Source of the DNA: CAZDXB01 sp964509335
GTDB lineage: Bacteria; Bacteroidota; Ignavibacteria; Kapaibacteriales; UBA2268
Assembly (NCBI GenBank): GCA_964509335.1
Contig: CAZDXB010000049.1
Coordinates: forward strand, 1-14,424
Reading direction: 5' to 3'
DNA length: 14,424 bases
The position numbers and the translations under genes were made by a program. Shown in pieces: positions 10,501 through 14,210 of the stretch. A model generated the notes under the pieces. That model ran no database searches. It was not told the origin of the DNA and saw only the letters and a list, made by a program, of their open reading frames with translations. How positions within the stretch are numbered: position 1 is the stretch's first letter; each line of letters opens with the position of its first letter.

Positions 10501-12629
10501 TTTTCGTCGGTTACGTCGAAAGTAGCCGTAAAGGTCTTGCTGTCGCCAGACCAAGCGCCCGAATTATAACTTAAGCTATTTATGTTTTGCGAAAAGGTTA
10601 CCGAAGGATCCGTTCCGTTATCCATCGTTTCATCAAACTCTATAGCAAGGTCGAGCGTACCCCCGTCGTCGCTCTCGTTTAATGTAGCGGAGCTCGGAGT
10701 TATACTGCTCACGGAAGGCTTATCCAAATCTACGTCGAAAACGTTCGTCGTCGTCGAAGAACTCATTGTATTGCCCGCGACGTCTTTGCCGCTTGAAACG
10801 ACCACGTCGATGTCAGCCATTTCCAAATCGTTGTCGGTAATTGAATAATCTACTATTAAAGTAGAAGCGTCCGACCACGACCTCGACGTCTGGGATAAAT
10901 CGCCCGAAGATGTAGGATCTTCGCCGGTAACAAACCCAATCGTAGGCAAAGTCGTCTGATCCATATCTTCGTCAAAACCTATACTTAGATTAAACGAAGA
11001 AGTATTTTCGCTCACCGTATTCGAACTCGGGGTAACTCCCGAAACCGTCGGCTTCGTCTCGTCTCTAGTAATAGAAGCCGACTCCGCGCTCTGCGAAGAA
11101 TTACCTGCGTAATCTATTCTCACGGCTCTGAATTTAATATAGCTGCCGTCGCTTACGAGCGGCGCAAAGACCGCGTCGCCTAACGACATAGTTATAGTCG
11201 TGCTTGTTTCGCCGGATGTTATAGTCGAATGAGTAGCGGACGCGTCGGATATATCCGACCAAGTTCCGCCGTCGTCAACCTCGTATTGTAAATAAAACGA
11301 ACCGTCAACTAAAGTCGCGTCGTCCGCCAGCGGCACGTCGATATCTACCGCGTCGTTATCCTCGTTATAGAAACCAGCGACAACATTACCTCCGCCGGTA
11401 GCGGCGACGTCGGTTATGCTAGCCGTCGAAGGCGAAGTATTGTCAATACTCAAAGTGCCTGAGGTAACTGAAAAGCTCGAAGAAGTATTGCCGGCTAAGT
11501 CCGTGCCGTCAACAAAGACTCCTTCGCCAATACTACCGTCAAACGAACCGCCGGTCCCGCTTATATCTCTAGTGTATCTATAATCATTGCCGCCTATCGA
11601 CACGGTAGAACCTCCGTCGTCGTCGCCGGTATCAGTTAAATCGCCGTCGGCGTTAGCGTCAATATCTACCGTAGGATTGCTTTGCAAAGCCTCGCTTGCC
11701 GTTATCTTCATATAATACGTTCCAGCTCCAAAGTAATATTTGCCGTCGCTATTCGACGATAGCGCGCTCGACAAACTAATATCAGAATAATATTGTATTT
11801 CGAAAGTAGGATTTGTATTGTCGACTGTTGTCTTAAAGTCAGGATCGGCGCCTGATATATCCGCCGTTGTCGCGTAATCTGTATATTCCGAATACTGCGA
11901 ACCAACATATGCCCTTATTCTCCATCTGTGGTCGGTATCATCATTTAAACTTTGTAATTCATAGGAAGTTAAATTTCCAACATCCAAATCAGTGTATAGA
12001 GAATATGTCGTAAAACTTCCATTTGACAAATCGTTATCCCCGTCGTCGCTGTATTGGACGCAAATCTCGTAACCGCTAGCGCTTTCATCTGACCAACTTA
12101 TAGTCGCCGATGTAGCCGTAATATTCGTAGTATTGTTTCGAGTAGGCGCGCTGATAGGCGTAGTTTTATTTCTCGGGTTGTTTGTCCCGTCGTTTAGGTT
12201 AAAATCTACGGTTCCCCCGTCCCATTGATACTCTAACACCTTAATGCGATATGTAGCGCCGGCAGACAAGCCGGTTACGTCCACGGACCTTGTCGAACCG
12301 GAACCTTTATATACAACGTAAGTATTAGTTCCCGAACCGCCGTAAAGATTAGTTCCAACGCCAAAGGACGTATTAGCAGTTATAGTACTCGGGTCGTAAT
12401 CCAATCCGTCGCCTAAAGCGTCAACGTCGCAGGTGCTACTGCTCTGACTTATGACTACAATTCTGTTGCCGCCGTTACCGTTTATCCAAGAAACGGTAAA
12501 GGACGAACTGCTCACCCCCGAAAAGCTAACGTATCTAGCTTGTATAGAGGGAGGCGAACTGTAAGTTTCGTTGCTCGTTAAAACAAAAGCGAGAAGCGCG
12601 AATAAAAGAGTCGATAAAAGCTTCTTCAT
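1..12629 (-). CDS. Giant secreted multi-Ig/FnIII repeat protein, adhesin-like (at least 4,209 aa; 3' end outside window)
   Basis: One uninterrupted frame runs from the ATG at 12629 off the end of the window. Residues 1 to about 24 are a signal peptide (M-K-K-L-L and a hydrophobic core to about residue 18). The rest is about 38 consecutive beta-sandwich modules. Two fibronectin-like domains (25-158, 159-255) come first, then Ig-like modules (275-400, 401-527), nine tandem modules (528-1531) and a three-module cassette (1532-1883). Mixed modules (1884-2691) separate this from a second copy of the cassette (2692-3047). Further modules (3048-3364), three Cys-containing repeats (3449-3699) and PKD/Ig-like modules to the window end complete what is visible. 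Most modules end in D-x-A-G-N plus a D-N-T-x-P-type linker, a hallmark of bacterial Ig-like domains in giant surface proteins. Asp, Ser, Thr and Gly dominate and basic residues are few. No enzyme motif is seen. An extracellular adhesin or matrix fibre is inferred. Export by type IX secretion is plausible if the host is Bacteroidota-like, but the sorting domain would lie beyond the window. Confidence 0.95.
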   Translation of the reverse strand, partial: MKKLLSTLLFALLAFVLTSNETYSSPPSIQARYVSFSGVSSSSFTVSWINGNGGNRIVVISQSSSTCDVDALGDGLDYDPSTITANTSFGVGTNLYGGSGTNTYVVYKGSGSTRSVDVTGLSAGATYRIKVLEYQWDGGTVDFNLNDGTNNPRNKTTPISAPTRNNTTNITATSATISWSDESASGYEICVQYSDDGDNDLSNGSFTTYSLYTDLDVGNLTSYELQSLNDDTDHRWRIRAYVGSQYSEYTDYATTADISGADPDFKTTVDNTNPTFEIQYYSDISLSSALSSNSDGKYYFGAGTYYMKITASEALQSNPTVDIDANADGDLTDTGDDDGGSTVSIGGNDYRYTRDISGTGGSFDGSIGEGVFVDGTDLAGNTSSSFSVTSGTLSIDNTSPSTASITDVAATGGGNVVAGFYNEDNDAVDIDVPLADDATLVDGSFYLQYEVDDGGTWSDISDASATHSTITSGETSTTITMSLGDAVFAPLVSDGSYIKFRAVRIDYAGNSSQSAESASITRDETKPTVSGVTPSSNTVSENTSSFNLSIGFDEDMDQTTLPTIGFVTGEDPTSSGDLSQTSRSWSDASTLIVDYSITDNDLEMADIDVVVSSGKDVAGNTMSSSTTTNVFDVDLDKPSVSSITPSSATLNESDDGGTLDLAIEFDETMDNGTDPSVTFSQNINSLSYNSGAWSGDSKTFTATFDVTDENDTYADIDVEVTGALDEAGNSTEESSTITEDVFSLDNEKPTVVSVSPSSNTVTESHASGTMSLHIEFSEAMNNGVDPSVTFTQNINSLSYSAGIWSGNSQTFTAVFSVTDQDETYADIDVEISGGEDGVGNAMAAHTENDVFDLDLEAPSVISVTPSSSTINESVATAGSFILDVEFSEAMDTGTEPSVTFTQEPSCLTSPTGEWATSTTYSATFTVTDENEEYAGVDVKIFGAKDLALNTMTPDTTLDNFDIDLSKPTVISVTPSTATISEQDVGTDGFYLTIAFSEDMNQAAVPSVDFPTVGEDPTGEPIILTQTSGSWSSSTVYKVYYTVSDISTAMVDIDVRVQNAQDLAGNTMDSHTESDVFSVDLIKPVLATISANHDPVNETHSTLWLTLSFSEYMNQSVAPSVTFTSALDSVLTLNAGNSTWNTNSTYIAVFDVTNDGTTELSNVSVTATGAQDLAGNTMEETTKTDVFDIDLKKPGVSGVTANPTTINVSTGSFYLSVTFDEDMDTGTAPSLAFPAENPTSLSGSSGSWSSATVYEYYYTITDDDLELSDIDVRVSNGKDAAGNTMDQHTESDVFDIDLKQPTYSGLTPSPATVNISNDGVDGFYMTITWSEAMNTGVAPTITFPTGGEDPTSGGALTSSGTSNWSDNTTYVAYYDVDETTDLEMSDIDVGIADAEDAAGNTMAGVTCSNTFSVDLKAPTYTALTASKATINISDDGTDGFHMTIDWSEEMDTGVDPTVSFPNEDPISGGALSENTTSWTDNDTYEVYYTVDETTDLELADIDVQLATAQDAAGNAITTVTCSNTFSIDLLAPTVSILRNSVTKGEDYYTSDNSVSFDIDFSEQVQNYDETDNTLSTGTASGTKDAIIVDNASAGEYTQNISSVSGDGTINITIEKDNFTDMAGNYMAADETSNDFTIDNTSASITSISQVQTGSYYVEITFDSGVYANNNATGGVDIGDFAMNFIQNDGTASGVSKINTKQTDGTTDPTGGESVIRLYFDITGTPNGLETIEVKPADGASIYDRAGNATPATETDGTRNLPDETEPVISNLSDNGADYVKDGDDVIVTFDLVEENSITSDPSVTITQSDGTTQIATLNTKDGVSGAGTQASPYSYTYTYDVGTDYAGNLDFADCDVLVSAEDDAGNSSTVTSLDAAFTIDNTPPAMPGVVLNGESCINLSTYQNVSLELTGETGTTYNYEIYDNSSNSVTGSGTLDVSPKTIAGIDLSGLDDGMGEITTSATLTDAAGNESTPGSSSNSKDVIRPSISSITANGGNGTQDGTKKLGDEVYFDVNWSESVTISGNPRLELSIASSTASNRYANYDGTADGSGAYTYTVAEDDQESDLTHASSTVGLDLNGATIVDDCGNSATLTLPNPSTFQSANAIVVDARKPRISIQYYSNPGLDFELADNFVFSTNPAQNSGHLKIQADEALVGKPTLDVNSQGTENDINASGTDIDSINNTTYKYDRTITTDLNTDGTVREVITVTAEDVAGNQVTATVANGYISSTITKQAFIDCTPPTFEVQYYSDNGLTSSLGDNPKLKAGTYYLKVTSNESLSGSPTVSIDAEGSNNDISDVGTTHISGKQYKITRTISTDGSAIGSTLEDISITGQDAQGNNATDVDPTNEADKAAYTDTKPPTIASGVFTAPTSGTRWNQGPHDVTWTTGDITDEGGLSASSLTFNYYYDADWHDLAADEANDGTLSWNVPDVNIETSKVRVRAKDEAGNVCGWTESDAFAIDNTPPTVTITRNAVTLGSFSGTTDDEISFDIAFSEEIDHTVFTGADDISVSYGGTTSSTATSLTDDGDHENFTFTLSGMSGDGDVNITVENNGTSPVTDLASNTMTASEGPSSAITMDNTPPGITALTISSNNGINSQYAKDGHVITVDIDADEDLNTVTAATIEGNDVSGSLTNAGDADGSTWDVNWTVAGSLNKTTDFALTLEDEAGNTADFSDTDLTGTNVTIDNIQPTVVITRNAITAGANWRTNDNSVSWDIDFDEEVDSFDETDITVTDNTGGGTTTKDAITVDDEGLGEYTQSLSSLDGDGTISITINNTSFTDLAGNQMASNETSDQFTIDNTASTIISGSQINEATGHEYYVDITFDQGVYGNTTASAAVDASDFAMNFSANGGTATGLTNVSAKQNNSADQASASALTGGETVIRLFFDVTGTADGRETIEVQPVDGSSIYDNAGNATLASETGGVQNLIDETAPVISSISDNGADYVKQGDAVTITFEIVEVGGISTNPTVTIRDNGDTQTIGTASFNNRSGSGTSGDPYVYTYDYTVGTGDYDDVRIEVDATDDAGNPATQDVLAPAFTIDNTDPVVSIDSPSSMTRVNSNAITYTITETYQSSTDASADGATYGAFSSGDAANTLGGWGSISDGDTFTATVRHTDLAGNTGSGTRQFVKDIAQPQTWGLATTAADGCYKDGDNISFTVEFTEDVYVTGSPRLQLNTTPTVYADYQSGDGSSTFTFSYSVGTEEVADLDVQQIDLNGGSIKDEALNNLMSTDLSDYAFSDNHEIVIDNTVPTVSSRTPSDNATNITTTQTLAIEFDEDVSLVSGKGITLFFNSSWSNVFESYTIPSGNLSVTSNTVTIDPTSDFDCGTTYHIVIDNGAIVDCAGNAFAGYSGLSDWNFATTPTVDNRTISGGPYCDGDDADINVPNSESGVTYEVFKDWSTTGVSETSAGEDPLTLTVNSAEVGSYTVVGTNGNCSTTMSGSVEVYSLPSASISSSDDDNTICSGDEVTFTGFDGNDYKFYLNGGVVQDYGNGDTYTTSGLSDQDEVWVIAKNANGCTDVSSTITTTVNALPTAGIDDDDDDNTICYGDQIIFTGTGGTDYQFYIDGSLVQDYGNGDTYTTSSLNEGDRNAWVIAKNSNGCTDASGTITISVNSLPSAGISSSDGDNTICSGASVTFTGTPGGMNNYEFKVNGSTVQNGATDWWSSTTLNDGDQVTVVVTNGNNCSDESSAITMTVNTVPDAAGDISGDNTVYQGDDGITYTTSSLTTADDYNWSYSGTDVTINGNNTSSPSITIDFGSSATSGTLTVRGHNECGYGDWSNDFAITVSPPVGPPTITGDPSSKTVCKGNSTDFSVTDVTGNPSPTFTWQESDDGGSTYEDVTLGGNYSTSNGGKTLDIGDVTGLDGYYYRLRAWNSEGTTYSAEAELTVQEPVTPSATITITTGSNPACEHDDVEFTASVTNGGASPSYQWKLNGTDVGSDQSTYLNDALSDGDEVSVVLTTSLTCVTSTTANSNTYSMTVNTAPSIASHPSDQTSSVSGSATFTASVNGTSPSYQWQESQNDGSSWSDISNGGVYSGATTDELVLTDLTSTYDGYLYRLYASNSCGNATSNSATLTVNPGPEQLDITSTSHTSAVSGSQISVTVEAQDSEGTERNVSEDTPIALTGSGTRFDYVEVVTGEDTVMDAGTSSISFNVKLHSTDSDKDGATGVTLTADNDEGITLDSYTTGSFNLTAKEPTAQSYDITW
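1533..2285 (-). repeat. Three tandem 83-84 residue Ig-like repeats with a variable Asp run
   Basis: Units begin at 2285, 2036 and 1784 (83, 84 and 84 residues). Each opens S/A-L-P-S/T-A and reaches N-T-I-C about a dozen residues later, then has V/I-x-F-T-G, a Y-x-F-x-(L/I/V)-(N/D)-G strand and a late N-x-C-(T/S)-D, so each unit has two cysteines that could pair. Before N-T-I-C the first unit has S-S-S-D-D-D, the second six aspartates and the third S-S-S-D-G-D. The six-Asp run is coded by a GTC-type triplet tract at 1999-2015. The fold resembles the Ig-like modules of Bacteroidota gliding and adhesion proteins. Confidence 0.85.
2538..3488 (-). other. Ig-like modules ending in an SbsA-like Ig domain
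   Basis: Three modules lie here. The first (about 3219-3488) has D-L-A-G-N-T-G-S. The second (2871-3218) has V-Y-V-T-G-S-P-R-L-Q-L and L-N-G-G-S-I-K-D and belongs to the same type as the module at 6294-6677. The third (2538-2870) opens T-P-S-D-N-A-T-N-I and contains I-E-F-D-E-D-V, T-T-Y-H-I-V-I and D-C-A-G-N-A-F-A-G before ending W-N-F-A-T-T-P. That pattern fits the SbsA-type bacterial Ig-like family (Big_5), and this is the best-supported named family in the protein. Confidence 0.7.
3489..4556 (-). repeat. Three-module cassette, copy 2 (356 aa)
   Basis: The modules have the same order as at 6981-8036 and nearly the same total length (356 against 352 residues). Matching landmarks are D-N-S-V-S-W-D-I-D-F, G-E-Y-T-Q and F-T-D-L-A-G-N; then I-T-F-D-Q-G-V-Y, D-F-A-M-N-F, I-R-L-F-F-D-V-T-G-T and S-I-Y-D-N-A-G-N-A-T; then V-I-S-S-I-S-D-N-G-A-D-Y-V-K-Q-G-D. 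By eye roughly half the residues are identical, which points to an old duplication of about 1 kb. Confidence 0.85.
4557..6980 (-). other. Mixed Ig-like modules between the two cassettes
   Basis: Eight modules lie here. A short module (6678-6980, with D-A-A-G-N-E-S) is followed by one with V-T-I-S-G-N-P-R-L-E-L and L-N-G-A-T-I-V-D-D-C-G-N (6294-6677), a type well known from giant bacterial adhesins. Q-Y-Y-S-type copies 2 and 3 lie at 5907-6293 and 5550-5906. A module with V-T-W-T-T-G-D-I and D-E-A-G-N-V-C-G-W covers about 5235-5549. A relative of the first cassette module follows (about 4890-5234, opening T-V-T-I-T-R-N-A-V-T). The last module before the second cassette has D-E-A-G-N-T-A-D-F. 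Confidence 0.75.
6981..8036 (-). repeat. Three-module cassette, copy 1 (352 aa)
   Basis: Three unlike modules occur in a fixed order. The first is a Big_12-like module (opening T-V-S-I-L-R-N-S, with D-N-S-V-S-F-D-I-D-F, G-E-Y-T-Q and F-T-D-M-A-G-N). The second has I-T-F-D-S-G-V-Y, D-F-A-M-N-F, I-R-L-Y-F-D-I-T-G-T and S-I-Y-D-R-A-G-N-A-T. The third opens V-I-S-N-L-S-D-N-G-A-D-Y-V-K-D-G-D. The same trio recurs at 3489-4556. Confidence 0.85.
8037..11048 (-). repeat. Nine tandem Ig-like modules of 107-117 residues
   Basis: Successive modules start at 11048, 10715, 10382, 10055, 9728, 9380, 9050, 8729 and 8378, and the array ends at 8037. Each has S-x-T-P-S near its start, a F-(S/D)-E-x-M-(D/N) motif, P-S-V-x-F, W-x-x-x-T-Y, D-I-D-V, K-D-x-A-G-N-x-M and a linker V-F-x-(V/I/L)-D-L-x-x-P. 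The second and third modules are closest to each other and both contain Q-N-I-N-S-L-S-Y. The eighth and ninth also pair, sharing V-D-E-T-T-D-L-E and T-C-S-N-T-F. The family is a common bacterial Ig-like repeat of giant surface proteins; an exact Pfam name is not asserted. The small length differences come from loop insertions, and the reading frame is kept throughout. Confidence 0.88.
11430..11807 (-). repeat. Q-Y-Y-S-type Ig-like module, copy 1 (126 aa)
   Basis: This module opens F-E-I-Q-Y-Y-S-D and has a Y-Y-M-K-I-T-A-S-E-A-L strand. It holds a D-A-N-A-D-G-D-L-T-D loop at 11631-11660, then G-T-D-L-A-G-N before the linker. The loop spacing (D-x-N-x-D-G-D) is that of calcium-binding EF-hand or dockerin-type loops. 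Two more copies of the module occur at 5907-6293 and 5550-5906. Confidence 0.7.
12156..12555 (-). other. N-terminal domain of the giant protein shared with the 355-aa neighbour
   Basis: Residues about 25-158 form a beta-rich domain with W49, I-V-V-I at 57-60, F-G-V-G at 89-92, Y-V-V-Y-K-G-S-G at 104-111, V-L-E-Y at 131-134 and N-P-R-N-K-T-T-P at 151-158. The same ordered landmarks occur in residues 142-257 of the protein encoded at 13034-14101. A fibronectin-III domain follows directly in both. Domains with a Y-V-V-Y-x-G-x-G strand pair are familiar from Bacteroidota surface proteins. Confidence 0.75.
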
Positions 12630-12636
12630 AACCTTT

Positions 12637-12643
12637 TTCCTTT
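12637..12643 (-). promoter_or_regulatory. Ribosome-binding site of the giant gene
   Basis: AAAGGAA on the minus strand lies 7 bases before the ATG at 12629. This supports that start, which is also the one that includes the M-K-K signal peptide. Confidence 0.5.
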
Positions 12644-12674
12644 AAATAATTTACAGTATATTATTTTATTTCTT

Positions 12675-12703
12675 ATTATATATTTATTTTGCTTTTTTAT
12701 AAA
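12675..12703 (-). promoter_or_regulatory. Candidate sigma-70-like promoter of the giant gene
   Basis: On the minus strand a perfect TATAAT (12680-12675) lies 17 bases downstream of TTTATA (12703-12698), which matches the -35 consensus at four of six positions. Transcription would begin near 12668 and leave a leader of about 40 bases carrying a plausible ribosome-binding site. The region is so AT-rich that a chance match is a real possibility, and Bacteroidota proper use a different promoter consensus (TTTG / TAnnTTTG), which is not evident here. Confidence 0.35.
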
Positions 12704-12808
12704 AAACCTCTTCGACGTAAAATACAAATTAATTCATTTTCGTGAATAATACAAAAAATTTATCACTTTTATGAATCATTGATGAAAATATGTTAATCGT
12801 ATATTTAT

Positions 12809-12931
12809 CTAAAATCCATTTTTAATATAATCCAAATAGTTGACAGCAACTTTTATGCCGTTAATCGAGCGTCCTCCTATCACATTTAATATCAATACAT
12901 TAACTACGCCAACTAAAACTATAATTATCAT
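12809..12931 (-). CDS. Doubtful small membrane-protein-like frame (40 aa)
   Basis: From the ATG at 12929-12931 the frame encodes 40 residues: a hydrophobic stretch rich in Ile, Val and Leu over about residues 2-18, then a short polar tail ending N-G-F and TAG. The same frame stays open upstream to a TAG at 13010-13012, giving 66 stop-free codons in AT-rich DNA. That is somewhat longer than expected by chance. The upstream extension is basic and has three cysteines but contains no standard start codon. No Shine-Dalgarno precedes the ATG. It may be a small membrane peptide, a decayed gene remnant or a chance frame; chance or a remnant is favoured. Confidence 0.18.
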   Translation of the reverse strand: MIIIVLVGVVNVLILNVIGGRSINGIKVAVNYLDYIKNGF

Positions 12932-13033
12932 CGAAAATCTATTGCAACTAAAACAATCTATATAAAATTTACCGCAATTCTTTCTAAATTTTTCGTTAAT
13001 TTTTCTATCCTATCTTAACTTCCCCCAAAAAAA

Positions 13034-14101
13034 TTATTTTGATATGCCTCTTTCTTCAAAAACTATTTTTATAACGTTCGAATATGGGCTTCGCGCTCTG
13101 CGCCCAATAGCCTTAACGCGATAAAAGTAATTCCCCGCTTTTACTCCTACTACGGGCATCTTGCTTATATCGCCAACGTCCATCTTTTTATATTCGCCCA
13201 CGTAATCGGTAAAGTTAGAATCTCGCGCTACGTCCAACTCATAACGAACTGCGCCTTCTACTTTCTTCCATCTAGCCCAAAAGCCTCGATTTTCGAAATA
13301 CTTAGCTTCCAAAGCCACGGGCGGCGGCAAAGGCGTCTCCTTTTCTCTCGGATTTAACCTAGCTTCTTTGGCGTTGTAATTGCGCGCTCCGTTCGCGTCG
13401 TTATACTCAAAAACTTGAAAATGATAATAACCGTAAGGCAAATCGGTTATTTTAACATTCTCTCCGGCGCCGTCGTAAACGACGTATCCTTTATCTTTAA
13501 TTGAAGAGTTTCCGGCTCCGTAAGAAGGATTAGCTTCGTAAAGTTTGCCGTCCTCGGGCGCCGTAGGTTTTTCGTCTTTGCATACTACCGCTATAGCGCC
13601 GTCTCCGTCGCCCCTTTTCCACATTAATTCAATATCGGTGGGCTTCATATCGCTCGTTCGCTTAAAAACGAGGTAGCTCGCTTGCTTTTCCGGCTCCGGA
13701 GGAAGCGTTGTAAAGCTTTTTTCCGCTTTAACAGTTAAATTATCGGAATCTTTTAAGTAATAAGCGCGTATATAATATGTCGAGCCGGGCTTCAATCCGA
13801 CAAAGGGCAAAACCGCCTTCGGAGAATCGCCCGAATATATCAAATAGCTATTCTCCGAATACGGTTTCAAATCGTCTAGAATGATATTCGCGCCTTGAAC
13901 CAAGGACTTTTCATCTTTAGTAGGATTAGGAAAATCCGGTTTCTTTGAAACGGCAATCCAAATTTTCACGGTATCAGCGTTAATATATTCTAATTCCGCC
14001 GCATCCTCGGATACTTCTGTTACCCGAAATTCGTCGGCGTTCGCTTTGCTCAACAGAACAAGAACTATCGCCAACGTTAAAAAAACAAAAAATTTCTTCA
14101 T
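13034..14101 (-). CDS. Exported protein with three fibronectin-III-like domains (355 aa)
   Basis: This is a complete 355-residue frame. The N-terminus is a signal peptide: M-K-K, a hydrophobic core at residues 4-17, and a likely cleavage after A-N-A at 20-22. The mature protein reads as three beta-sandwich domains. Residues 24-133 are fibronectin-III-like, with the typical L-K-P-G-x-x-Y-Y-I-R-A strand near 103-113. Residues about 142-257 form a distinctive domain with W161, a V-V at 172-173, Y-V-V-Y-D-G-A-G at 206-213, a V-F-E-Y at 230-233 and a closing N-P-R at 250-252. Residues 261-349 form a second fibronectin-III domain (W-A-R-W, Y-E-L-D-V, Y-R-V-K-A, S-N-V-I). The second and third domains match the N-terminal arrangement of the giant protein downstream. 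There is no catalytic motif, no lipobox and no type IX-style C-terminal sorting domain, so a periplasmic or secreted accessory role is the most that can be inferred. The chosen ATG is the only start that includes the signal peptide. No clear Shine-Dalgarno precedes it. Confidence 0.93.
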   Translation of the reverse strand: MKKFFVFLTLAIVLVLLSKANADEFRVTEVSEDAAELEYINADTVKIWIAVSKKPDFPNPTKDEKSLVQGANIILDDLKPYSENSYLIYSGDSPKAVLPFVGLKPGSTYYIRAYYLKDSDNLTVKAEKSFTTLPPEPEKQASYLVFKRTSDMKPTDIELMWKRGDGDGAIAVVCKDEKPTAPEDGKLYEANPSYGAGNSSIKDKGYVVYDGAGENVKITDLPYGYYHFQVFEYNDANGARNYNAKEARLNPREKETPLPPPVALEAKYFENRGFWARWKKVEGAVRYELDVARDSNFTDYVGEYKKMDVGDISKMPVVGVKAGNYFYRVKAIGRRARSPYSNVIKIVFEERGISK

Positions 14102-14142
14102 TTAGAACTCAAAAAGTTCAACTTAAAAATTTCATTTACAAG

Positions 14143-14184
14143 AAAAAGGGAGTCTCTAGTTAATTAAAACTTGACTCCCTTTTT
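14143..14184 (-). terminator. Rho-independent terminator, possibly bidirectional
   Basis: A perfect 12-bp inverted repeat (14143-14154 with 14173-14184) surrounds an 18-base loop. The inner half of the stem is GGGAGTC/GACTCCC and the outer half is an A-tract paired with a T-tract, so both strands end the hairpin in U-rich RNA. It starts 26 bases after the stop of the upstream partial gene and most simply ends that transcript. No plus-strand gene points at it. Only about 41 bases remain between it and the next start codon, so the next gene needs a promoter inside that short space or depends on read-through. Confidence 0.72.
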
Positions 14185-14210
14185 TCTTTATTTCAAATAG
14201 CTCTCTTCTA

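Larger units (their letters stand above)
12630..13033. other. AT-rich intergenic region upstream of the giant gene
   Basis: These 404 bases separate the 355-residue gene from the giant gene and are clearly more AT-rich than either. No convincing hairpin with a T-run follows the stop at 13034. A small inverted repeat (ATTCA at 12732-12736 with TGAAT at 12743-12747), related ATGAAT and TCATTGATGA words at about 12770-12786, and a promoter-like pair close to the giant gene suggest a regulatory leader. A doubtful small frame lies at 12809-12931. The minus strand also carries AGGAGG at about 12870-12877 with no ATG, GTG or TTG at a usable distance. Confidence 0.6.

Noticed and set aside
1533..11048. 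Regular spacing considered as a CRISPR array or non-coding satellite
   Set aside because: Periods of about 250 and 330 bases are divisible by three, the units diverge at the DNA level and all keep one frame, so they are protein-domain repeats.
11708..11908. Minus-strand frame of 66 codons
   Set aside because: It overlaps the fibronectin/Ig-like junction of the giant gene in another frame and has no recognisable features.
12732..12747. Small inverted repeat in the gap considered as a terminator or operator
   Set aside because: The stem is only 5-6 bp, AT-only at the core and without a T-run. It is too weak to call as a separate feature.
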